NCBI GenBank assembly: GCA_012514545.1
Contig: JAAZAC010000048.1
Location: 1-20,687, forward strand
Length of the DNA stretch: 20,687 nucleotides
DNA from: Actinomycetales bacterium
GTDB taxonomy: Bacteria > Actinomycetota > Actinomycetes > Actinomycetales > Cellulomonadaceae
Reading direction: 5' to 3'
A model generated the notes under the pieces. That model had not been told where the DNA came from. It searched no databases and was given only the letters and a program-made list of their open reading frames with translations. This document shows, one piece after another, positions 13,945-20,687 of this stretch (positions within the stretch are counted from its first letter, which is position 1; each line of letters opens with the position of its first letter). Made by a program: the position numbers and the translations under genes.

Positions 13945-16900
13945 ATGCTCCTGCTCGACGACGGCACCGCGACCGACGCGTCGCCGGGCGGGCGAGCCCC
14001 CACCGTCGTCTACAGCGCGAGCGACCTCACCATCGCCGCCACCTGCGAGTTCGCGCTGCTGCGCGGCCTGGACGCCAAGCTCGGCCGCATCCCGCCGCTC
14101 GACCTGCCGCAGGACGCGATGCTCGACCGCCTCGCCGAGCTCGGCGACCGCCACGAGCGCCAGGTCCTCGCCGCCCTGCGCCGCCGCTACGGCCCGTACG
14201 ACCCGGCGACCGGTCGCGGCGTCGTCGAGATCACCCGCCCCGGCCGGGCCGACGCGCGTGACCCGGCCGTCCTCGCGGCCAAGCGCGACGAGACCCTCGC
14301 CGCGCTGCGCGCCGGCGCCGACGTCGTGTTCCAGGCCGGGTTCTTCGACGGCCGCTTCGGCGGGTGGGCCGACTTCGTCGTCCGCGCCGACGACGACGTC
14401 CTGCGCCCCGCCGCGTCCGCCCCGCCCGACGACGCCCCGCCCGACGACGCCCCGCCCGGCGCCGCCTCCCTCGCGCCGACCGGCCCGCCGGCCGCGTGGT
14501 CGGTCCACGACACCAAGCTCGCGCGCCGCGCCAAGGTCACGGCGCTGCTCCAGCTCGCGGCCTACGCCGACCAGCTCCTCGCGCACGGGATCCCGCTCGC
14601 CGGCGACGTCCACCTCGTGCTCGGCGACCGCACGGTCACCGCCCACCGCCTGGCCGACCTGCTCCCCGCCTACCGCGAGCGCCGCGCGCGCCTCGAGGAG
14701 ATCATCGACGCCCACGTCGCCGACGACGCTCCCGTCGCCTTCGGCGACGAGCGCTTCCACGCGTGCCTGCGCTGCGACGTCTGCGCCCCGGAGGTCGAGG
14801 CGCACCGCGACGTCCTGCTCGTCGCGGGGATGCGCGTCGCGCAGCGGGCGCGCCTGCGCGAGGCGGGCATCGCGACGATCGACGCGCTCGCGGCGAGCAC
14901 GGGCGAGATCCCGACGATCGCGCCGTCGAACCTCGCGTCCCTGCGCACCCAGGCCCGGCTCCAGGTGGCCCAGGAGCGCGGCGACCCGGGCGTCGCGACG
15001 TCGGGCGGGGTCGCCTACGAGCTCGTGGCGCCGGACGCCGTCGGGCACCTGCCGCCGCCCGACCCGGGCGACGTCTTCTTCGACTTCGAGGGCGACCCGC
15101 TGTGGGTCGACGAGGCGGGCACGTGGGGGCTGGAGTACCTGTTCGGGGTGCTCGAGGCGCCGACGGCGCCGGGCGCGGAGCCGGTGTTCCGGCCCTTCTG
15201 GGCGCACGACCGCGCCGGCGAGCGGCAGGCCCTGCTCGACTTCCTGGCCTACCTGCGCGAGCGGCGCGCGGCCCACCCGGGCATGCACGTCTACCACTAC
15301 GCCTCGTACGAGAAGACCGCCCTGCTGCGCCTGGCCGGGCGGTACGGCGTCGGCGAGGACGAGGTGGACGCGCTGCTGCGCGAGGGCGTGCTCGTCGACC
15401 TCTACGCGACGGTGCGGGCGGCGCTGCGCGTGGGCCAGCGGTCGTACTCGCTGAAGAAGCTCGAGCCGCTGTACATGCCCGACGCGCGGACGGGCGAGGT
15501 GCAGACGGCGGGCGAGTCTGTGGTCGAGTACGCCGAGGCGTGCGAGGTGCGCGACCAGGGGCGGCTCGGCGAGTGGCAGGAGCGGCTCGACCGGATCGCG
15601 GATTACAACCGGTACGACTGCGAGTCGACGCTGCGGCTGCGGGACTGGCTCGTGGCGCGGGCGGCCGAGGCGGGCGTCGCGCCGGGCAGCCGCCGTCGCG
15701 GGCCGGGCGGGGCCGGGGCCGCCGCCGAGGGCGCCGCGGGGGCGGAGACCGGGGTCGGGGCGGAGGCCGGGGTCGCCGACGAGGGCGCGCCGTCGGGGGA
15801 GGGCGAGACGCCTGGCGACGCCGAGCCGCCCGACGAGGACGCCGAGGAGGACGCGCTGGTCGCCGCGCTGCTCGCGGCCGCCGGCGCCGGGACCGACGCC
15901 CCACCCGACGCCACCACCCGGGACGCCGACCGGCAGGCGCTCGCCATGCTCGCCGCGGCCGTCGGCTACCACGAGCGCGAGGCCAAGCCGTTCTGGTGGG
16001 CGCACTTCGACCGGCTGGTCAGCCACCCCGCCGAGTGGCTGGACCGCCGCAGCACCCTGCTCGTCGAGCGCGCCGACGTCGTCGCGGACTGGCACCTGCC
16101 GGCGCGCGCCCGCACGCTGCACCGCCACCTGCGGCTCGTCGGCCGGCTCGAGCCGGGCTCGGGCATCACGGAGGGCGCGAACGTCGTCGCCCTCTACGAC
16201 CCGCCGCTGCCCGCGTGCCTGGCCACCTCCGCGGACGGGACGCGCGGCTGGACCGACAAGGTCCGCGTGCTGTCCGTCACCGCGGAGGGCGTCGGGGACG
16301 CGGCGCGGGACGTCGTCGTCGTGGCGGAGCGGCTCGGCCGCGGGCTCGGGCCGGCGGACGCGCACGACGCCGTGCCCATGGCGCTCGGCCCCGGCATCCC
16401 GCCGCGCACGGACTCCCTGCGGGCCGCGATCCGGGCCCTCGCCGCGCGGGTCGCGGCGGCCGTCGCGGCGGGCGAGCCCCTGCCCGACCACCCCGCGGTC
16501 GACCTCCTGCGCCGCCGCCCGCCCCGCACCCGGTCCGGCGGCCTGCCCGCGGCGCCCGACGGCGTCGGCGGCGACGTCGCGACGATCACGGCCGCGGTGG
16601 CCGACCTCGACGGGTCGTACCTCGCGGTCCAGGGCCCGCCCGGCACGGGCAAGACGTACACGGGCGCGCGCGTCATCGCGGGGCTCGTCGCGCGCGGGTG
16701 GCGCGTGGCCGTCGTCGCGCAGTCGCACACCGTCGTGGAGAACATGCTCCGCGAGGTCGCGGCCGCGGGCGTGCCGCGCGAGCGCATCGGCAAGCGGCCC
16801 GGCGACGGGGCCGACCCCGGGGCACCCTGGACGTGGCTCGGCGCCAACGGCTTCGCGGCCTTCCACGCCGCGGCGGGCGCCGACGGCGCCGGCTACGTGC

Positions 16901-17814
16901 TCGGCGGCACCGCGTGGGACCTCACGCACCCCGCCCGCCTGCCCGAGCGGCCGTTCGACCTCCTCGTCGTCGACGAGGCCGGCCAGTACTCGCTCGCCGA
17001 CACGATCGCCGTGTCCGACGCCGCCCGGAACCTCCTGCTGCTCGGCGACCCCCAGCAGCTCCCCCAGGTGACGCAGGGCCGGCACCCGGAGCCCGTCGAC
17101 CGCTCCGCGCTCGGCTGGCTCACCGACGGCCACGACACCCTGCCCGACGAGCTCGGCTACTTCCTCGCCCGCACGTGGCGCATGCACCCCGCTCTGGCCG
17201 ACGTCGTCTCCCGCCTCGCGTACGAGGGGCGCCTGGCGGCGGTACCGGCCGCGGCGGCGCGGCGGCTCGAGGGGGTGCCGCCCGGCGTCGGGCACGTGCC
17301 GGTGGCGCACGAGGGCAACGCGGTGGCGTCCGTGGAGGAGGCCGCGGAGGTGGTGCGCCAGGTGCGCGACGTGCTCGGCCGGACGTGGGTCGACCCCTCC
17401 GGCGGGGCCGCGGCGGCCGCCGGGCGGCCGCTCGGCCAGGCGGACGTCGTCGTCGTCGCGCCGTACAACGCGCAGGTGTGGACGATCCGCCGGGCGCTCG
17501 ACGACGCCGGGCTGCCCGACGTGCGCGTCGGCACCGTCGACCTGTTCCAGGGCCAGCAGGCGGTGGTCGTCGTCGTGTCGATGACGGCGTCCTCGCCCGC
17601 CGACGTGCCGCGCGGCATGGAGTTCCTGCTCAGCCGCAACCGCGTCAACGTCGCGATCTCGCGCGCGCAGTGGCGGGCCGTCGTCGTGCGCTCGCCCCTG
17701 CTGACCGACTACCTCCCGGCGCGGCCCGACGGCCTCGCCGAGCTGGGCGCGTTCCTCGGCGTGACGCACGCCGCGGGCGCGGGGTCCGCGGGCGCGGACG
17801 AGGCGCCCGGCTGA
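13945..17814 (+). CDS. TM0106-family RecB-like nuclease / RNase H-like / SF1 helicase fusion
   Basis: 1289 residues in three parts. Residues 20-300 are a RecB-like PD-(D/E)xK nuclease: His70, GWADF (Asp143), HDTKLA (Asp189, Lys191) and QLAAYADQ (Gln203). Cys34 with Cys274, 277 and 280 (ACLRCDVC) forms the four-Cys iron-sulphur arrangement of AddB, Cas4 and Dna2. Residues 375-570 are an RNase H-like (YprB-type) domain: DFEGDPLW (Asp380, Glu382), YSLKKLEPLY and YNRYDCEST (Tyr554, Asp558). An acidic Gly/Ala linker (575-660) follows. Residues 880-1260 are a Upf1/Dna2-like SF1 helicase: GPPGTGKT (897-904), VVDEAGQ (1008-1014), GDPQQLPQV, TWRMHPAL, VDLFQGQQ and RNRVNVAISRAQ. It should unwind and cut DNA or RNA. 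A repair or defence role is inference. A Pro/Asp insert (156-183) interrupts the nuclease domain. It stands alone. Confidence 0.93.
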   Translation: MLLLDDGTATDASPGGRAPTVVYSASDLTIAATCEFALLRGLDAKLGRIPPLDLPQDAMLDRLAELGDRHERQVLAALRRRYGPYDPATGRGVVEITRPGRADARDPAVLAAKRDETLAALRAGADVVFQAGFFDGRFGGWADFVVRADDDVLRPAASAPPDDAPPDDAPPGAASLAPTGPPAAWSVHDTKLARRAKVTALLQLAAYADQLLAHGIPLAGDVHLVLGDRTVTAHRLADLLPAYRERRARLEEIIDAHVADDAPVAFGDERFHACLRCDVCAPEVEAHRDVLLVAGMRVAQRARLREAGIATIDALAASTGEIPTIAPSNLASLRTQARLQVAQERGDPGVATSGGVAYELVAPDAVGHLPPPDPGDVFFDFEGDPLWVDEAGTWGLEYLFGVLEAPTAPGAEPVFRPFWAHDRAGERQALLDFLAYLRERRAAHPGMHVYHYASYEKTALLRLAGRYGVGEDEVDALLREGVLVDLYATVRAALRVGQRSYSLKKLEPLYMPDARTGEVQTAGESVVEYAEACEVRDQGRLGEWQERLDRIADYNRYDCESTLRLRDWLVARAAEAGVAPGSRRRGPGGAGAAAEGAAGAETGVGAEAGVADEGAPSGEGETPGDAEPPDEDAEEDALVAALLAAAGAGTDAPPDATTRDADRQALAMLAAAVGYHEREAKPFWWAHFDRLVSHPAEWLDRRSTLLVERADVVADWHLPARARTLHRHLRLVGRLEPGSGITEGANVVALYDPPLPACLATSADGTRGWTDKVRVLSVTAEGVGDAARDVVVVAERLGRGLGPADAHDAVPMALGPGIPPRTDSLRAAIRALAARVAAAVAAGEPLPDHPAVDLLRRRPPRTRSGGLPAAPDGVGGDVATITAAVADLDGSYLAVQGPPGTGKTYTGARVIAGLVARGWRVAVVAQSHTVVENMLREVAAAGVPRERIGKRPGDGADPGAPWTWLGANGFAAFHAAAGADGAGYVLGGTAWDLTHPARLPERPFDLLVVDEAGQYSLADTIAVSDAARNLLLLGDPQQLPQVTQGRHPEPVDRSALGWLTDGHDTLPDELGYFLARTWRMHPALADVVSRLAYEGRLAAVPAAAARRLEGVPPGVGHVPVAHEGNAVASVEEAAEVVRQVRDVLGRTWVDPSGGAAAAAGRPLGQADVVVVAPYNAQVWTIRRALDDAGLPDVRVGTVDLFQGQQAVVVVVSMTASSPADVPRGMEFLLSRNRVNVAISRAQWRAVVVRSPLLTDYLPARPDGLAELGAFLGVTHAAGAGSAGADEAPG

Positions 17815-17832
17815 CCGACCGGCTCGCCGGGC
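17805..17832. terminator. Weak hairpin at the convergent 3' ends
   Basis: GCCCGGC and GCCGGGC with a 14-base loop; the left arm overlaps the last codons of the helicase gene. Only position suggests termination. Confidence 0.25.
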
Positions 17833-17835
17833 GGG

Positions 17836-18141
17836 TCAGGGCGCGGTCGGCCCGCCGCCCAGCACGTCGCGCACGAGCGCGACGACGTCGGCCTCGCCGG
17901 CCGCCCACGACACCCGCCGGGCCTGCATCCAGACCGCCGGGCTGTGGATCTCGCCCTCGGCGTGCTCGACGACGTACGGCTCGGCCGCGCCCTCGGGCGC
18001 GCGCACGATGTGCCAGGTCGTCGGCAGGCCCGTCACCGGGTCGGCCCCGTGGAGCGAGAGCGAGGCGGGCACCGTCGCGTCCAGTGGGCGGCGCGCGGGG
18101 TCCTGCGGTGTTCCGAACGGGGGGATGAGCGTCTGGGCCAC
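17836..18141 (-). CDS. Small protein of unknown function, paralogue of the 10822-11085 gene
   Basis: 101 residues from GTG 18141, well fixed by AAGGAGGTG ending four bases upstream. An N-terminal extension (TLIPPFGTPQDPARRPLDAT) precedes the shared core: SLSLHGADPVTGLPTTWHIV, PYVVEHAEGEIHSPAVWM and ADVVALVRDVL. The HG, TW-x-I, VE-x-A-x-G-x-I and W positions match the protein at 10822-11085. No signal, membrane helix or metal motif is present. The alternating strands and final helix suggest a compact alpha/beta domain. It lies downstream of deoD on the same strand but 225 bases away, so its own promoter is likely. Function unknown. Confidence 0.75.
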   Translation of the reverse strand: MAQTLIPPFGTPQDPARRPLDATVPASLSLHGADPVTGLPTTWHIVRAPEGAAEPYVVEHAEGEIHSPAVWMQARRVSWAAGEADVVALVRDVLGGGPTAP

Positions 18142-18314
18142 GGTCCACCTCCTTCGCGACTCGTCCTCGAGCAACGGGCGTCCGTCCCTGGATGAGAGGC
18201 CGCACGGGGCCCGACATGACGATGGTCGGCCCATAGAACCGGTGAGTTGAGGCAGGCGCGCCGTGGTCGTGGCACACCGGGCGGGGTCCGCGCAGGGACC
18301 CGCGGACGCCGTCG

Positions 18315-18331
18315 GGGGCCGGGACGGCCCC
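18315..18331 (-). terminator. Hairpin downstream of deoD
   Basis: GGGGCCG and CGGCCCC with a three-base loop, 36 bases after the deoD stop. A second, weaker stem (GGGTCC / GGACCC) lies at 18284-18301. The remaining 18142-18283 spacer holds no site I can support. Confidence 0.4.
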
Positions 18332-18366
18332 GGCGAGGGCCCGGCGTCGGGCCCGTCGGACCGCCG

Positions 18367-19143
18367 TCAGGCGTTGGCGAACGCGGCGAGGCCGAGGGCG
18401 ACCGAGCGGTCGAACAGCAGCTCCCGCTCGGCCGCGGACAGCGAGGCCTCGCGGAAGAGCAGGTCGCTGATCGTGCAGATCGCCAGGGCCTGCTTGCCCT
18501 CCTGCGCCGCGACCGCGTACAGGCCGGCGGCCTCCATCTCGACGGCGAGCGTGCCGTGCGCGACGAGGGCCTCGTTCACCTCGGGGCGGTTCGCGTAGAA
18601 GACGTCGCTCGAGAGCACCGCGCCCACGTACACCCGGCCGTTCTTGCGCCGCCGACGGCGGGTGCCCGCCGCGTCCGAGGGCGGCGCCGCGCGCGCAGGC
18701 TTCCCGGGGCTGATGCCCGCGGCCTCGGCCGCCGCCGCGGTGAGCGAGAACGTCGCCGCGGCGCTGAAGTGGATCTGCGGGATCTTGTTCCCGACGATCG
18801 AGGAGTCCGTGTGCGCGGCGTGCGCGATGACGACGTCGCCCACCTCGAGGTGCGGCGCCATGCCGCCCGCGGTGCCGATGCGGATGATCCGCTCCACGCC
18901 GTAGAACCGGAACAGCTCGGTGGCGTAGATGCTGATGGACGGGATGCCCATGCCGGACGCCAGCACCGACACCGGGCGGCCGTCGAACGTGCCCGTGTAG
19001 CCGAGGATGCCGCGCACCTCCGTGACGAGGCGGGCGTCCGTCAGCACCGTCTCCGCGATGCGCTGGGCCCGGCGCGGGTCGCCGGGCATGAGGACGTCGG
19101 GGGCGAAGTCGCCGGGCTCGGCGCCGATGTGCGGGGTGGCCAT
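18367..19143 (-). CDS. deoD: Purine-nucleoside phosphorylase, DeoD type, with a basic insert
   Basis: 258 residues; Escherichia coli DeoD is about 239. It splits purine (deoxy)ribonucleosides with phosphate to free base and (deoxy)ribose 1-phosphate in nucleoside salvage. Active-site residues are in place: His5 (MATPHIGAE), phosphate-binding Arg24 (MPGDPRRAQ), Arg44 (VRGILGYTG) and Arg88 (IIRIGTAGG), Met203-Glu204 (VEMEAAG), the acid Asp227 (ICTISD) and Arg240 (AAERE). Residues about 145-169, between AAAAEAAGI and VYVGAVLSSDVFY, are an extra segment ending in TRRRRRKNGR that E. coli DeoD lacks. The ATG at 19143 has TAGGGT seven bases upstream and no Shine-Dalgarno, so the mRNA is probably leaderless. 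No deoxyribonucleoside operon partners are adjacent. Confidence 0.95.
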   Translation of the reverse strand: MATPHIGAEPGDFAPDVLMPGDPRRAQRIAETVLTDARLVTEVRGILGYTGTFDGRPVSVLASGMGIPSISIYATELFRFYGVERIIRIGTAGGMAPHLEVGDVVIAHAAHTDSSIVGNKIPQIHFSAAATFSLTAAAAEAAGISPGKPARAAPPSDAAGTRRRRRKNGRVYVGAVLSSDVFYANRPEVNEALVAHGTLAVEMEAAGLYAVAAQEGKQALAICTISDLLFREASLSAAERELLFDRSVALGLAAFANA

Positions 19144-19150
19144 GGGCCGA

Positions 19151-19156
19151 ACCCTA
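19151..19156 (-). promoter_or_regulatory. -10 element of a leaderless start (deoD)
   Basis: TAGGGT on the minus strand ends seven bases before the deoD ATG, so transcription would begin at or next to the start codon. Confidence 0.55.
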
Positions 19157-19246
19157 GTCGGCGCCGCCGGGAGGCGTCGCGGCGCGGGCGGGCGCCGGGG
19201 CGCCGGCGGTCGTCACGGCGCGGTCGCGCTCGGGCGACCCGCGTCG

Positions 19247-19281
19247 CGCGGGGGCCGGCGTCGTCGACGCCGGCCCCCGCG
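19247..19281 (-). terminator. Strong hairpin downstream of metS
   Basis: CGCGGGGGCCGGCGTC and GACGCCGGCCCCCGCG, a perfect 16-bp stem with a three-base loop, starting six bases after the metS stop codon. It is the best terminator in the window by stem strength, though it lacks a T-run. It also separates metPS from the deoD promoter. Confidence 0.75.
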
Positions 19282-19286
19282 GGCGG

Positions 19287-19415
19287 TCACAGGTCGTGCG
19301 GGGCCTGGCCCTCGTCGGCGCCGCCGTCGCGGCGGAGCCGCATGATCGACAGGGCGAGGCCGCCCCAGATGATCGCGGCCGCGATCACGAGGAACAGCAC
19401 GGCGGTCCCGGTCAT
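19287..19415 (-). CDS. metS: Methionine/alanine importer small subunit MetS
   Basis: A 42-residue single-helix protein: MTGTAVLFLVIAAAIIWGGL forms most of the membrane helix, followed by ALSIMRLRRDGG and a short polar tail. This length and layout match MetS, the small subunit needed by the sodium-coupled MetP importer in Corynebacterium glutamicum. Its ATG overlaps the metP stop (ATGA), and GAGGAGG sits five bases upstream inside the metP coding end. The two are therefore one translationally coupled unit, as in the known metPS operons. It is easily missed because of its size. Confidence 0.9.
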   Translation of the reverse strand: MTGTAVLFLVIAAAIIWGGLALSIMRLRRDGGADEGQAPHDL

Positions 19416-20687
19416 GCCGACCTCCTCTCGGTCGTGGCGAGTTCGGGCAGCGCGTCAGCGACGAAGTCGTCCGCCGAGTGACGCCACGGCACGACCACGA
19501 ACACGACGGCCGCGAGGACCGACAGGGCGATCGAGCCCCAGCCGAACGCCGTGAGGAACCACGTCGGGTAGTCCCCGTAGCCCTCGGTGATGAGGTCGAC
19601 CGCGTGGCTGATGAGCATGTAGCCGAGCACCACCGGCACGACCGCCGCGACGAGCACCTTCCACCACGCGCCGACGGTCACGCCGACCCGGGCGTTGAGG
19701 TGGCCCTGCAGCTCGGTGAGCCGGCGCAGGACCAGCCCGACCAGCAGGCACATCACGACGGCGGACAGCACGATGCCCACGTTGTTGACGTAGTCGTCCA
19801 CGGTGTCGAGGAGCGGGACGGCCGTCGTCGTCGAGAACAGCAGGATCGAGATGAGCGCGGCGAGGCCGCCGATGAACACGGCCGCCTGACGCACGGTCAG
19901 CCCGAGCTTCTCCTGGAAGGCCGCGGAGACGACCTGCAGGATCGAGATGAGCGACGTCATGCCCGCGAGCGCGAGCGAGCCGAAGAACAGCACGCCGAAC
20001 ACGGGGCCGCCGGGCATCGTCGACAGGATCTGCGGGAACGCGACGAACGCCAGGCCGATGCCCTTGATGCTGCCGAGCTCGGCCAGCGGGACGCCCGCCT
20101 GCGACGCCATGAAGCCCAGCGTCGCGAACACGCCGATGCCGGCGAGGAGCTCGAACGACGAGTTCGCGAAGCCGACCACGAGGCCGGTCGTCGTGAGGTT
20201 CGCCTTGCGCCGCAGGTACGACGAGTAGGTGATCATGATGCCGAAGGCGATCGACAGCGAGAAGAAGATCTGGCTGTAGGCCGCGATCCACACCTGCGGG
20301 TCGCCCAGCGCCTCCCAGTTCGGCGTGAAGAACGCGGTGAGGCCGTCGGCCGCGCCCTCGAGCGTGATCGCGCGCACCACGAGCGAGCCGAACATGACCA
20401 CCAGCAGCGGGATCATGATGAGGTTCGCGCGCTCGAGGCCGCGCTTGACGCCGAACGCGATGATGGCGAGCGCGAGGCCCCACACGATGACGAGCGGGGC
20501 GAGGATGCCCGGCACGAAGTCGAAGCCGACCGTCACCTCGTCGGACGCCTTGAGGAACTCGCCGAAGAGGAACCCGGCCGGGTCGTCGCCCCAGGCGAGG
20601 TCGACCGAGAACCACGCGTACGCGAGCGCCCACGCGAGGATCGCCGCGTAGTACGTCGCGATGATGAAGCTGATCATGACCTGGAAC
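19412..20687 (-). CDS. metP: Sodium-dependent methionine/alanine importer MetP (SNF family), 5' end missing
   Basis: The C-terminal 425 residues; the start lies beyond the window, and the frame stays open to the last base (the visible part begins FQVMISFIIATYY). It belongs to the neurotransmitter:sodium symporter family. Visible hallmarks are GDPQVWIAAYSQIFFSLSIA, FGIMITYSSYLRRKANL, FVAFPQILSTMPGG, FFGSLALAGMTSLISILQVV and about ten remaining helices. The N-terminal helix 1 with the sodium-site glycine/asparagine motif is outside the window. It should import methionine (and alanine) with sodium. The overlap with metS is strong support for the MetP assignment over other SNF transporters. The C-terminal tail after the last helix is short and charged (HSADDFVADALPELATTERR). 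Confidence 0.92.
   Translation of the reverse strand, partial: FQVMISFIIATYYAAILAWALAYAWFSVDLAWGDDPAGFLFGEFLKASDEVTVGFDFVPGILAPLVIVWGLALAIIAFGVKRGLERANLIMIPLLVVMFGSLVVRAITLEGAADGLTAFFTPNWEALGDPQVWIAAYSQIFFSLSIAFGIMITYSSYLRRKANLTTTGLVVGFANSSFELLAGIGVFATLGFMASQAGVPLAELGSIKGIGLAFVAFPQILSTMPGGPVFGVLFFGSLALAGMTSLISILQVVSAAFQEKLGLTVRQAAVFIGGLAALISILLFSTTTAVPLLDTVDDYVNNVGIVLSAVVMCLLVGLVLRRLTELQGHLNARVGVTVGAWWKVLVAAVVPVVLGYMLISHAVDLITEGYGDYPTWFLTAFGWGSIALSVLAAVVFVVVPWRHSADDFVADALPELATTERRSA

Noticed and set aside
13351..17769. 1472-codon open frame on the minus strand opposite the nuclease/helicase
   Set aside because: Only its last part (13351-13839) is a real gene, the small membrane protein; the rest mirrors the helicase codons and has no recognisable motif.
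13945..17814. Call of the nuclease/helicase as a Cas4 or known defence-system component
   Set aside because: The four-Cys nuclease resembles Cas4 and Dna2, but there is no CRISPR or defence neighbour in the window, so only the family-level call is supported.
1..20687. Mobile element or prophage
   Set aside because: No transposase, integrase, terminal inverted repeats or tRNA-linked attachment site was seen, and base use looks uniform across the window.

Overview
The window comes from a very GC-rich actinobacterium. Codon third positions are almost all G or C, GTG starts are frequent, several genes look leaderless, and there is a deazaflavin (F420)-type Ddn-family protein and a MetP/MetS importer. 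A Micrococcales genus near Cellulomonas, Cellulosimicrobium or Isoptericola is my best guess from gene style only. It reads as ordinary chromosome: no tRNA, rRNA, CRISPR array, insertion sequence, integrase or prophage gene was seen.

Layout. 1-1542 (minus): an SPFH/SHOCT protein followed four bases later by a proline-rich zinc-ribbon protein cut by the window edge, an arrangement like the membrane-stress pspA-ydjGHI group. 1933-3607: two convergent lipoproteins of unknown function. 3608-3926: a divergent spacer with two tandem repeat arrays. 3927-5432: a 14-helix DHA2-type drug exporter. 5467-5784 (minus): a small unknown protein. 6065-7459: a covalent-flavin BBE-type oxidase, convergent with a glutathione peroxidase (7495-8016, minus). 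8127-10774: four plus-strand genes (degenerate methyltransferase-like protein, four-helix membrane protein preceded by a six-codon upstream ORF, unknown 196-residue protein, Ddn-like reductase). 10822-11085 (minus): a small unknown protein with a paralogue at 17836-18141. 11327-11884: a Q/P-rich DUF4190-type membrane protein. 11996-13839 (minus): an MFS exporter and a small membrane protein. 13945-17814: a large TM0106-type RecB-like nuclease, RNase H-like and SF1 helicase fusion. 18367-19143 (minus): deoD purine-nucleoside phosphorylase with an unusual basic insert. 19287-20687 (minus): metS and metP (metP cut by the window end).

How it works together. Most genes stand alone or diverge; the clear translational units are metP-metS, the SPFH/zinc-ribbon pair and the MPVIRS upstream ORF with its membrane protein. 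The most striking regulatory theme is a -10-like hexamer ending six (once seven) bases before the start codon at seven loci, implying leaderless transcripts. The most interesting single protein is the three-domain nuclease/helicase. The most compact unusual arrangement is the leaderless six-codon ORF overlapping the next start at 8852-8872. No multi-gene defence island or clearly new system is evident.
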